Shown: positions 10,434 to 18,311 of the stretch, piece by piece
Position numbering within the stretch: the first letter of the stretch is position 1
Layout of the letters: every line of letters starts with the position of its first letter
Assembly: GCA_031256515.1 (NCBI GenBank)
Contig: JAIRQL010000065.1
Location: 1-33,140, forward strand
Direction of reading: 5' to 3'
Source: Alphaproteobacteria bacterium
GTDB taxonomy: Bacteria; Pseudomonadota; Alphaproteobacteria; WRAU01; Hepatincolaceae
Length of the DNA stretch: 33,140 bases
The notes under the pieces: generated by a model
The model's input: only the letters and a program-made list of their open reading frames with translations
The model's database searches: none
What the model was told of the DNA's origin: nothing
Position numbers and translations under genes: made by a program

Positions 10434-11422
10434 ATTTATCGCAATTTTGGCAACAAAAATCTATTTTTAATTATTTATTATTACCACTTAGTGGGCTTTG
10501 GTGGGTGAGTTCTCAATTTAGAAAGTTTAAGCCTTATTATGAAAGTAAATTATTTGTAATTTGTTTAGGGAATTTAAACTTAGGAGGATCTGGTAAAACT
10601 CCTACCGCAATACTTTTAAGTAAAAATCTACAAGAATATGTTAATCAGAGAGGGCTAAAAATAGCTTTTTTATCTAAAGGGTATGGTGGGTCTTTAGAAA
10701 CTGCTTGGGTTAGCCCTAAACATAGTCCTAAAGAGGTGGGTGACGAGCCAATTCTTTTATCCCAATATCTACCTACTTTAATTCATAAAAATATGGTAGC
10801 AGGCTTAAAAATTTTAGAGGAAGAGGGCTTTAATATCGTAATTACTGATGATGGTTTTCAGAATCCTACCTTTAAAAAAGATTTTAATATGGTGGTGGTG
10901 AATGGGGATTATGGCTTTGGTAATAGCTTGATTTTTCCCAGTGGTCCTTTAAGGGAAAGTGTTAATAGTGGTTTAAGTAGGGCTAATATAGTTTTATTAT
11001 TAGAAAGTCAAAATTCCTATATTCAAGAGTTAGCTAATAAATATCAATTAGAAGTAATTCATGGTGAATATATTCCAGAAGCCAATATTATTAAAAAGGA
11101 GGATGACTTTTTAGCTTTTTGTGGTATTGGTATGCCTTTTAAATTTAAAAAAACTTTAGAAAAAAATAATATTAAGGTGCTAGATTTTGTTTCTTTTTCC
11201 GATCATCATAATTATACCAACACTGAGATAGAAGATTTAATTAATAAGGCAGAAGAGCAGAATTTAAAATTAATTACCACCCAAAAAGATTATGTAAAAA
11301 TCCCGTTGCAATATGTAGAGAAAATACTATCATTTAATATTGAATTGCAACTTCCAAATTCAGAAATTTTACTAAATAAAATAATCAGTTGCTATGAAAA
11401 AAAAGAAAAAAAAATCGTTTAA
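10415..11422 (+). CDS. lpxK: Tetraacyldisaccharide 4'-kinase
   Basis: LpxK phosphorylates the 4' position of the lipid A disaccharide at the inner membrane. The P-loop is present as GNLNLGGSGKTPTAI near residues 50-65, with family motifs LSKGYGG near 88, GDEPILLSQ near 108, ITDDGFQNP near 150 and a late FSDHHNYT near 263. The length of 335 fits the family. The start is TTG at 10415, inside the end of waaA; it is supported by GGGAG about seven bases upstream and by the canonical N-terminal region following. It overlaps lpxL by 29 bases across an A-rich tract. Placement in the lipid A operon fully agrees with the assignment. Confidence 0.94.
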   Translation: MSFKNLNLSQFWQQKSIFNYLLLPLSGLWWVSSQFRKFKPYYESKLFVICLGNLNLGGSGKTPTAILLSKNLQEYVNQRGLKIAFLSKGYGGSLETAWVSPKHSPKEVGDEPILLSQYLPTLIHKNMVAGLKILEEEGFNIVITDDGFQNPTFKKDFNMVVVNGDYGFGNSLIFPSGPLRESVNSGLSRANIVLLLESQNSYIQELANKYQLEVIHGEYIPEANIIKKEDDFLAFCGIGMPFKFKKTLEKNNIKVLDFVSFSDHHNYTNTEIEDLINKAEEQNLKLITTQKDYVKIPLQYVEKILSFNIELQLPNSEILLNKIISCYEKKEKKIV

Positions 11423-12278
11423 AAAAATCACAAATTTTTTAGAAGCAGTATTAGCTTATACTTTTTATTATTTATTGCGACTTTTCCCCGTAAGAGTTAG
11501 TTCAAGCATTGGATATTTTCTTGGTAAAAGGTTAATTCCTATGTTTTCTGGCGATAGAAAAAAAGTAGCAATTAATAATATCCTCTTGGCTTTTCCGCAA
11601 AAAACTAAGCAAGAAGCTAAAGAAATTTTTGCGAAATCTTGCGGTTATTTTGGAGCATCTATTTTTGAAATTCCAAGAATAACCGATTTAGAAAGTAGAA
11701 TAAATTTTATTGATGAACATAATGTTCTTCAGTCTATGAAAAATACTACTTCACTAGTTTTTTCAGCTCATTATGGTTGTTGGGAAATTTTTAGTTCTCG
11801 GTTTGTGGGTCTTGCTGATATTCATTATTCCATTTATAAAAACCCTAAAAATCCTTACTTAGAAAGTTTTTTTATTAAAATTCGTGATAATGATTCTAAC
11901 ATGAAAATGATAACCTTAAGCAAGCAAAGGTTAGTTTCTTTAAATAATGAAATTAAGCACAATAATGTTAATATTAATATGTTGGTAGACCAAAAAATTA
12001 AAGAAGGCATTAAGGTAGATTTTTTTAATAGAGCAGTGCTAACCTCAACTTTTTTACCTTTATTTGCTTTAAAATATAATCTGCCGTTAATTCCTACCAG
12101 AGTGGTTCGCAGAGATAATTTTATGTTTGATATTATTTTAGAAAAACCTATCCAAATAGAAAAAACTGATAATAAAGAAAAAGATATAGAAAAGCTCACA
12201 ACACTTATGAATAAAAAAATTGAAGAATGGATAATTGAAGAGCCTTCGCAATGGTTTTGGCTACATAAAAGATGGTAG
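11394..12278 (+). CDS. lpxL: Lipid A biosynthesis (lauroyl/myristoyl) acyltransferase, LpxL/HtrB family
   Basis: This transfers a secondary acyl chain onto Kdo-lipid A. The HX4E catalytic box is visible as SAHYGCWEIF near residue 123, with the VDQK motif near 198 and a C-terminal WFWLHKRW typical of the family. The length of 294 is normal. The ATG start lies within the end of lpxK, and the first residues form a poly-lysine stretch from runs of A8, A9 and A7; one-base slippage there would abolish this product or alter the lpxK tail. LpxL, LpxM and LpxP roles cannot be separated. Last gene of the lipid A operon, followed by a strong terminator. Confidence 0.92.
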   Translation: MKKKKKKSFKKITNFLEAVLAYTFYYLLRLFPVRVSSSIGYFLGKRLIPMFSGDRKKVAINNILLAFPQKTKQEAKEIFAKSCGYFGASIFEIPRITDLESRINFIDEHNVLQSMKNTTSLVFSAHYGCWEIFSSRFVGLADIHYSIYKNPKNPYLESFFIKIRDNDSNMKMITLSKQRLVSLNNEIKHNNVNINMLVDQKIKEGIKVDFFNRAVLTSTFLPLFALKYNLPLIPTRVVRRDNFMFDIILEKPIQIEKTDNKEKDIEKLTTLMNKKIEEWIIEEPSQWFWLHKRW

Positions 12279-12297
12279 TTATAAGTAAATTTAGTTG

Positions 12298-12340
12298 TTA
12301 ATAAAAAAAGAGATGGAAATATCCTCTCTTTTTTTATTAA
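12298..12340. terminator. Bidirectional terminator between lpxL and fabI
   Basis: A perfect 16-bp stem (12298-12313 / 12325-12340) rich in A on one side and T on the other closes an 11-base loop. It lies between convergent genes and should stop transcription from both. Confidence 0.9.
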
Positions 12341-12353
12341 CTATCTAAGGATA

Positions 12354-13136
12354 TTAATGAGTAGCTTTCATACCAATAATATTATAACCAGCATCCACAT
12401 GATGAATTTCACCAGTAACCCCACTAGATAAATCGCTAAGTAAATATAAAGCTGAACCAGCTACATCCTCTTGCGAAACTGAATGTCTTAATGGTGCATT
12501 TTCAGCATTCCAATTTAAAATTGCGGAGAAATCACCAATTCCACTAGCTGCTAAAGTTTTGATTGGTCCTGCAGAAATAGCATTTACTCTAATTTTTTCG
12601 CTTCCTAAATCTTCGGCTAAATATTTTACAGAAGATTCTAACGCAGCTTTAGCTACACCCATAACATTATAGTTTGGTAAAACTTTTTCAGCTCCATAAT
12701 AACTAAGAGTAATGGCACTACCTCCGTCTTTCATAAGAGGAGTAGCATACTGCATTATCTCAACTAAAGAATAACAAGAAATATGCATAGTCATTAAAAA
12801 GTTATTAAGGGTAGTATTTAAAAACTTACCATTTAATTCAGCTTTATCAGAAAAAGCAATAGCATGAACTAGAAAGTCTAGTTTACCCCATTTATTTTCT
12901 ATTTGTTGGAAAGTATTTTTGATGGTATCAGCTTTTGTAACATCACATTCAAAAATCATGTTTTCCCCTAAGGATTCTGCTAATGGAACTAATCTTTTTT
13001 CTACTTTTTCATTAGCATAAGTGAAAGCAATTTCCGCACCTTGTTCTTTTAGCTTTTTAGCAATAGCCCAAGCAATTGAGTGATCATTTAGAACACCCAT
13101 TATTAATCCTTTTTTGCCTTCCATAAATTTAGTCAT
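12354..13136 (-). CDS. fabI: Enoyl-[acyl-carrier-protein] reductase (NADH)
   Basis: FabI carries out the last reduction of fatty-acid elongation. It is a short-chain dehydrogenase fold of 260 residues. The glycine-rich cofactor site is KGLIMGVLNDHSIAWAIA near residue 10, typical of FabI rather than FabG. The catalytic Tyr-X6-Lys is in NYNVMGVAKAALE near 154-166, preceded by SYYGAEKVLP. The C-terminus has the GEIHHVDAGYNI motif. ATG is preceded by GGAGAG about nine bases upstream. It stands alone on the minus strand, convergent with the lipid A operon it supplies with acyl chains. Its family is the triclosan/isoniazid-type target. Confidence 0.96.
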   Translation of the reverse strand: MTKFMEGKKGLIMGVLNDHSIAWAIAKKLKEQGAEIAFTYANEKVEKRLVPLAESLGENMIFECDVTKADTIKNTFQQIENKWGKLDFLVHAIAFSDKAELNGKFLNTTLNNFLMTMHISCYSLVEIMQYATPLMKDGGSAITLSYYGAEKVLPNYNVMGVAKAALESSVKYLAEDLGSEKIRVNAISAGPIKTLAASGIGDFSAILNWNAENAPLRHSVSQEDVAGSALYLLSDLSSGVTGEIHHVDAGYNIIGMKATH

Positions 13137-13265
13137 AACTAGCTCTCCAACAGAATAAATTAAGCAATTTTATACTTAATTTATTTACTGATTATTTACA
13201 TTTATTAATATTTAATTAATATTTAACTAACTATCTATCTAAAATATAGAAAAAGGTAAGTATTA

Positions 13266-14060
13266 ATGCAAGCAAAAAATAACAGTAATAAAGATTTTCA
13301 AATTATTAATCAAGAAGAAGGATTAGTAAAAGTTTCTATCAAAGATGGCTATATAGAGGGTGATGCTCTTAACTTAGATTTAAGCGGAGTTAATTACACT
13401 TGGAATTCTGAAAACAAAGAGCTGTTAATTGCTACCAATATTGATAATACTAATATCTATAATATTTTAGATAATATTTCGCTATCAAGTATTAATCAAG
13501 CTAATCAAACCGAAAGATTTATTGAAGTTGAATATATTAAAGATGGTGAAACTCTTACCCTAGAAGAATATGCTTTAAATATTAATAACACTGAGGAAAT
13601 CTCAGTAGAGGTAGAAGAAGATTCTGCTGTTGTTCCTCAGGTAGAAAATACTTATATAAGTGAGGATACAGAAATATTCTTAAGTTTTGATTACGAAGAA
13701 AATAAAGGAGCAGATTTTTTAGAATCCTCTATAGAAGAAAATTTCTTATTTGAAGTTAATTTAAAAGAAAATGGTGATATTTATAAAATCCTTAAAGATA
13801 GCTTTGAAAGTACCGATGTTTTAGAAATTCATGGGCTTAATATTTCTCAAGATAAAGTATCTTTAGAAGAATTTACAAAAGATTTTGGTGATTCTTTTAA
13901 CTATAGTGTATCTGCAAGAAATGATGATCTTAATGTTAATATCCATGTGGAAAATCATGAATATAATGTAGTGCTAAAAGATGTTGTTCCAGATTCTGAT
14001 ACCAAGCTTGATGATATTATTCAAAATATAATTATAAATAGTAGTGATCACAAAATATAA
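13266..14060 (+). CDS. Acidic protein with a C-terminal region resembling type I secretion target domains
   Basis: A 264-residue, strongly acidic protein without cysteine, signal peptide or membrane segment. I do not recognise the N-terminal 160 residues. The last ~90 residues (TDVLEIHGLNISQDKV, then LEEF, then alternating strands, then YNVVLKDV and LDDIIQNIIIN) follow the pattern of the C-terminal target region of RTX-type proteins exported by type I systems: an aspartate/leucine motif, a beta-rich block with a VVL(K/E)DV strand, and a short hydrophobic end. Glycine-rich calcium nonapeptides are absent. It might be a small type I substrate or a remnant of a larger adhesin. No ABC exporter of the HlyB type is next to it. 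AGGTAAG lies before the ATG. It is followed four bases later by pdxH. The secretion idea is inference from pattern only. Confidence 0.6.
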   Translation: MQAKNNSNKDFQIINQEEGLVKVSIKDGYIEGDALNLDLSGVNYTWNSENKELLIATNIDNTNIYNILDNISLSSINQANQTERFIEVEYIKDGETLTLEEYALNINNTEEISVEVEEDSAVVPQVENTYISEDTEIFLSFDYEENKGADFLESSIEENFLFEVNLKENGDIYKILKDSFESTDVLEIHGLNISQDKVSLEEFTKDFGDSFNYSVSARNDDLNVNIHVENHEYNVVLKDVVPDSDTKLDDIIQNIIINSSDHKI

Positions 14061-14064
14061 ATAA

Positions 14065-14667
14065 ATGCCAAAAACTGTTGATGATAATTTTGTGTTTAAA
14101 AAATTTGCTTTATGGCTAGATAAAGCTAAAAAGCAATACGACAAACTAAATATGCAAAACTATAATGCTTTTTGCCTATCTAGTTGTGTTAATAATTTGC
14201 CATCTAGTCGTATGGTATTGTTAAAATCTTTTTCACACGATGGTTTTACTTTTTATACAAACTCGCAAAGTCAAAAAGGAGCAGAAATTACAGAGAATCC
14301 TAATGTGGCTATGCTTTTTCATTGGAATGTTCTCCAAAGGCAAATTAGAGTGTCTGGAGTTTGCTCGGAGGTTTCTTCAAATATTGCTGACGAATATTTT
14401 GCTAGTCGCCCGTATTTATCTAAGGTTGGAGCTTGGGCTTCGCAACAGTCAAGAGAAATGAACGGAATACTAGAGCTTTCTAAAAATGTGATTTATTATT
14501 CTGCTAAATATCCTATAGATGTGCCACGACCTCCTTATTGGAATGGCTATAATATTGCTGCCAGCAAAATAGAATTTTGGGTAGAAAAACCCGCAAGGCT
14601 ACATATTAGAAAAGTGTATGAAAAAATATCGCTAAATCAATGGACTGAGAAAATTTTATTTCCTTAA
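14065..14667 (+). CDS. pdxH: Pyridoxamine 5'-phosphate oxidase
   Basis: This FMN enzyme oxidises pyridoxine or pyridoxamine phosphate to pyridoxal phosphate. The 200-residue protein shows the family order: SSRMVLLKSF near 52, FYTNSQSQKGAEI near 68 (FMN phosphate contacts), FHWNVLQRQIRVSG near 93, SRPYLSKVGAWASQQS near 115 and the C-terminal EFWVEKPARLHIRKVY near 172. In the last motif the usual RLHDR is RLHIR, but the substrate-contacting Arg and His are kept. It follows the acidic protein by four bases without a terminator and may share its transcript. Its presence implies salvage or completion of vitamin B6. Confidence 0.93.
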   Translation: MPKTVDDNFVFKKFALWLDKAKKQYDKLNMQNYNAFCLSSCVNNLPSSRMVLLKSFSHDGFTFYTNSQSQKGAEITENPNVAMLFHWNVLQRQIRVSGVCSEVSSNIADEYFASRPYLSKVGAWASQQSREMNGILELSKNVIYYSAKYPIDVPRPPYWNGYNIAASKIEFWVEKPARLHIRKVYEKISLNQWTEKILFP

Positions 14668-14679
14668 TAATCTGTTATC

Positions 14680-14693
14680 TTTTATGTTATAAT
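14680..14693 (+). promoter_or_regulatory. Extended -10 promoter upstream of the CtpA-type protease gene
   Basis: TTTTATGTTATAAT, identical over 14 bases to the msbA promoter element, ends 27 bases before the start codon. It carries a TGN-TATAAT extended -10 box with no convincing -35. Confidence 0.6.
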
Positions 14694-14720
14694 CTTTAAT
14701 TGTGAATTGGAATTTATTAA

Positions 14721-16175
14721 ATGCTAAAAAGAGTAGTTTTTTTGATAATGCTTGTACTTTTAAGTGTGAGTTTTACTGAGTTTACCCCAGCAAGGGCAAA
14801 TTTTGATTTTTTTGGATTATGGCAAAGAACCGATAAATATTCTGACAGTTTTTTAGAAGAATATAAAAAATCCTTAGGTGAAGCTAGCACAAAAGATATT
14901 CGTGAACAATCAGCTATTTATAGAGAAGCCTATTTTTTGTTGCTTGATAATTATATTTATGAAATAGACGATAAAGAAAAAGAAAAAATTGCTCAAAAAT
15001 CTATAGATGCTTTAAAAACTACCGTTGATAAATTAACAATGGCGAAAAAGCCTATAACTCCTCAAGAGGCTATGGAAGGAGTGATGACAATTGTGTTTAA
15101 CGATATAGATGCTCATACGGTTTATATGAGTACTAAGCGGGCAGAAGAATTTAGAGCAAACTTAAGTGGGAATCATAAAGGAATTGGTATTTTATTTAAT
15201 TACGATAAAGCCAAAAATATGATTTATGTGGTTAAGGTTTTTAAAGAATCTCCTTCGCAAAAAGCTGGAATTTTAGATGGTGATTTTATTAAATCTGTTG
15301 ATGGTAAAAATATTAATCCTGAAGATTCTTTAGAAAAAATTTTAGATAGCATTAGAGGTCCTAATGGCACAAAAGTTAATTTAACAATTATTAGGGGTGA
15401 TAAAACCTTTAGTGTAGATGTTATTCGGGGCGACTATTATGTGCCTTCGGTAGAAGCAAGAATAATAGATAATATTGCCTATATTAGTATTAATAGTTTT
15501 AATCAAGATACAGCTTCGCTATTTAGGTCTTCAGTTAATGCCTTGCAAGTTAATAAATTAAAGGGAATGATTATTGATGTTAGAAATAATCCAGGAGGAC
15601 TTTTAACAGCTGTGGTAATTATTGCTGATAGTTTACTTTCTGGTGATACTATTGTTTCTATTAAAGGAAGAGATGTAGAGGCAAATCAAAGTTTCTTAGC
15701 TTTTAATCAAACCCAAGTAAGAGCAGATCTACCAGTGGTTGTGCTTATTAATTCTGGCTCGGCTTCGGCTTCTGAATTATTAGCAGGAGCAATGGCTCTT
15801 AATAATCGGGCAACCTTAATGGGTGATTCTACTTTTGGTAAATGGAGTGTTCAAAGTAGTTTTACTCTTAAAGATAAAAGTATTTTTAATATTACTACTC
15901 AATTATTTTATTCTCCTAAAGATGCAACCTTTCAAGGAGAGGGGATTGCTCCGGATATTAAAATAGTTGGTGAAAATTATAAAACTTTCCATGAAAAAGA
16001 TTATAAAAATTATCTAAAAGTAGCAGATACTTATAAAAGAACTCCTAAATTGCAAGTCCAAGAAAAAAATTGTCCTTTAATAGAGGATAAAAAAGATTAT
16101 GCTTTGGGGTGTGCTATTTTATATATTAAATCAAATGCTGACTTAACGATGTTTAAAACTAAATTAGGAAAGTAG
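14721..16175 (+). CDS. ctpA: Carboxy-terminal processing protease (S41A, CtpA/Prc type)
   Basis: A periplasmic serine protease with a Ser-Lys-Gln type active site that trims or degrades envelope proteins. Residues 1-27 form a signal peptide ending near ARA. A PDZ domain follows at about 145-230 (SPSQKAGILDGDFIKSVDG). The protease core contains IIDVRNNPGGLL near 290, NSGSASASELLAG with the likely nucleophile Ser349, and TFGKWSVQS with Lys374 and Gln378. The residue after the lysine is Trp, where most relatives have Gly. The length of 484 is near the family's 400-480. Its own promoter is visible. The SD for the next gene overlaps this gene's stop, so the two are probably co-translated. Confidence 0.92.
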   Translation: MLKRVVFLIMLVLLSVSFTEFTPARANFDFFGLWQRTDKYSDSFLEEYKKSLGEASTKDIREQSAIYREAYFLLLDNYIYEIDDKEKEKIAQKSIDALKTTVDKLTMAKKPITPQEAMEGVMTIVFNDIDAHTVYMSTKRAEEFRANLSGNHKGIGILFNYDKAKNMIYVVKVFKESPSQKAGILDGDFIKSVDGKNINPEDSLEKILDSIRGPNGTKVNLTIIRGDKTFSVDVIRGDYYVPSVEARIIDNIAYISINSFNQDTASLFRSSVNALQVNKLKGMIIDVRNNPGGLLTAVVIIADSLLSGDTIVSIKGRDVEANQSFLAFNQTQVRADLPVVVLINSGSASASELLAGAMALNNRATLMGDSTFGKWSVQSSFTLKDKSIFNITTQLFYSPKDATFQGEGIAPDIKIVGENYKTFHEKDYKNYLKVADTYKRTPKLQVQEKNCPLIEDKKDYALGCAILYIKSNADLTMFKTKLGK

Positions 16176-16186
16176 GAGTTTAAATC

Positions 16187-17365
16187 TTGCAGAAGTCTTT
16201 AAAAATAGAATATGCTCTGCTCTCGGTTTTTATAACTGGATATATTGCAGGATCTTATATTACTCCTATGCTTCCCAATATTGCTGATAATTTTGAGGGT
16301 GATAAAGATTTTGCTAGGGCAATGTTAATTACACCATCATTAATAGTTGTTCCTTTTATTTTATTTTCGGCAATTTTATTAAAATTTTTTAATAAAAAAA
16401 CTTTAATACTTAGTGGGCTTTCTGTTTATTGTATTTCAGCAATAGGGATGTTCTTAAGTTTTTCAGAAAGTTATCTTTTATTTTTTAGGAGTTTATCAGG
16501 AGTTGGGGCTGGTCTTGTTACTCCTTATGCCACTGCCTTAATTACTGATTATTATAAAGATGATAAAAAAGACGAGGTAATTTCTAAATCTGGAATATCT
16601 ACTAATGTTGGTGGAATTGTTATTTTAATAGCTACAGGATTTTTTACCTCCTTATATTGGCGGTTAGGATTTTTAGTTCCTCTTGCATGTTTATTACCAT
16701 TATATTTAATTTATAAATATATAGAGCCTAAAAAAAGATCTGCTCAGCATAAATATCCCTTTGTGTTTGGTTTAATTTTTAAAAAAGAAATTTTCCTAAT
16801 TTGTATTGCCTATTTTTTTATTATGATTTTTGTTTTTAATTATTTTGCGGGAATTTCTTTTGTAATTAGCAATAATAATTTAGGAAATTCTATACAATCA
16901 GGAATCGCTCAAAGTTTTTATATGATTGCGGCATTGATTGCTAATTTATTATTAACTATTATTAAAAGAGTTTCATTATATTTATTGTTTGCTTTTCAAA
17001 TGCTTTTTGTTGCACAAGGATTTTTTACTTTATATGATAAAGATCTTACTCTTACCAGTGTTTATTTTGCTTCGTTTTTAATTGGGATGGGTTATGGGGC
17101 TTTCTTTAATTCTATGCTTAGCCTAGCTACATCTTATACCACTAAAGTTAATAGTGCTAATGCGATTTCGTTAATGGTTGCTTCTATGTATTTATCGCAG
17201 TTTCTTTCACCATTGATTTTATCTAGATTTTCTAATCTCTTAAATATTTCGCAATATTTTGAAATGTTCTTAATTGAAGGTATATTATTTGTCCTTATTG
17301 CCTTATTTCTTTTTGTTAAATTTATTCGTGGCAATAAAATTAAACCAAACATGCACCAAGTGTAA
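16187..17365 (+). CDS. MFS transporter, drug/metabolite efflux-like
   Basis: A 392-residue polytopic protein with about twelve hydrophobic segments. The first has YITPMLPNIADNF, typical of multidrug-type MFS antiporters; helix 4 has RSLSGVGAGLVTPYATALI, similar to the motif of Bcr/CflA and related families. The start is TTG at 16187: AGGAG (16174-16178) sits eight bases upstream, overlapping the preceding stop, and no better ATG exists near. Substrate cannot be predicted. It follows the CtpA-type protease gene by eleven bases and is most likely co-transcribed with it. Confidence 0.85.
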   Translation: MQKSLKIEYALLSVFITGYIAGSYITPMLPNIADNFEGDKDFARAMLITPSLIVVPFILFSAILLKFFNKKTLILSGLSVYCISAIGMFLSFSESYLLFFRSLSGVGAGLVTPYATALITDYYKDDKKDEVISKSGISTNVGGIVILIATGFFTSLYWRLGFLVPLACLLPLYLIYKYIEPKKRSAQHKYPFVFGLIFKKEIFLICIAYFFIMIFVFNYFAGISFVISNNNLGNSIQSGIAQSFYMIAALIANLLLTIIKRVSLYLLFAFQMLFVAQGFFTLYDKDLTLTSVYFASFLIGMGYGAFFNSMLSLATSYTTKVNSANAISLMVASMYLSQFLSPLILSRFSNLLNISQYFEMFLIEGILFVLIALFLFVKFIRGNKIKPNMHQV

Positions 17366-17404
17366 TTTTATTTGCTTTTATTATTAATAAGAGTAATAAT
17401 ATTG

Positions 17405-17435
17405 TTGATTCAACGATAAGTTGTTTTTATATAAT
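17405..17435 (+). promoter_or_regulatory. Possible promoter of the outer-membrane protein gene
   Basis: TATAAT (17430-17435) lies 17 bases before the start, with TTGATT (17405-17410) 19 bases upstream of it, a wide spacing. The -35 overlaps a short palindrome GTTGA-T-TCAAC (17404-17414) that could be an operator. A good SD (AAGGAG) follows. Confidence 0.45.
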
Positions 17436-17452
17436 AAAAAGGAGTCAATAAA

Positions 17453-18223
17453 ATGAAAAAAATAGCAATTGTAATTGTTTTTAGTTTGTTATGCCTTAAT
17501 TTATGGGCGGAAGATAATCAAGAAAAGGTAAGGAGAAATATTTTTATTTTGGATGTAGGTAAGGCTTTTAGTAATGCTAAAATGGCTATTAGAGTTCCAA
17601 ATGCTGATAAGTATTCTTCTTTTCATGATGTGGATAAATTTGATACAACTGGAAATGTAAGTTTTTCTTATTTAAGAAGATTAAAAGCCTTAGATAATAA
17701 ACTTTCTTTAGGAGGAGAAATATTTATTTTAGCTGGAGTGGGTGATAGAGTTTATTATGAAGAATATAAAGCAATCATGGGTAATGATGCTTATCAGCCA
17801 ATACATTATGATGATCAAGGAAGGGATTATACGGCTAAAGAGTGGAAATATAATAGCGGATTAGGTGCAAGTTTTTTAGTTAATTATGAAATATTAAAAA
17901 CAAAATCCTTTGATTTATCTACAACTTTAGGTATAGGAGGTTTAGCTCACTCTATGAGTATAAACTATACTGGTTATAGAGAATGTATTTTATTTATATG
18001 CCATTATACTAGAGATTCTAAAAGTTATGGAGATACAACAGTTTTAGCTAAAATAGGTTTATTAGGATATTATAATATTACTAGATGGTTAGCTTTTGGT
18101 TTAAATTCTTATTATATTTATACTGAACCTGCTAAGTTTCATTTTAAAGATAATGATGTAAGCTATAAAGTAAAAAATAATGGTATAATAACAACAAATG
18201 TTAGTTTAAGAATGCAGTTTTAA
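17453..18223 (+). CDS. Outer-membrane beta-barrel protein, function unknown
   Basis: A 256-residue protein with a clear signal peptide (lysines, a hydrophobic core to about residue 17, predicted cleavage after LWA). The mature part alternates hydrophobic and polar residues with many Gly/Tyr/Phe and ends in VSLRMQF, a strand with terminal Phe as recognised by the BAM complex. Repeated segments such as LSLGGEIFILAGVG, DLSTTLGIGGLAHS and LAFGLNSYYIYTE look like barrel strands; eight to ten would fit. Two cysteines lie close together near 179-183 (ECILFICHY), probably in a loop. It has its own promoter-like sequence and a downstream terminator, so it is probably single. Typical of small OmpW/OmpA-like or immunodominant surface proteins, but I cannot name the family. 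Confidence 0.75.
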   Translation: MKKIAIVIVFSLLCLNLWAEDNQEKVRRNIFILDVGKAFSNAKMAIRVPNADKYSSFHDVDKFDTTGNVSFSYLRRLKALDNKLSLGGEIFILAGVGDRVYYEEYKAIMGNDAYQPIHYDDQGRDYTAKEWKYNSGLGASFLVNYEILKTKSFDLSTTLGIGGLAHSMSINYTGYRECILFICHYTRDSKSYGDTTVLAKIGLLGYYNITRWLAFGLNSYYIYTEPAKFHFKDNDVSYKVKNNGIITTNVSLRMQF

Positions 18224-18248
18224 GTACAATTCATTAATTAGATAAAAA

Positions 18249-18281
18249 TTTATCCCTAAGGTTTAAAACTTTAGGGATAAA
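18249..18281. terminator. Bidirectional terminator between the beta-barrel gene and pfkA
   Basis: Arms of 16 bases (18249-18264 / 18266-18281) match with a single mismatch around a tight turn. T-rich sequence follows on the plus strand and A-rich sequence precedes the arm. Confidence 0.85.
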
Positions 18282-18311
18282 TTATTTTTAACACTGAAAT
18301 AAGCTAGTAGA

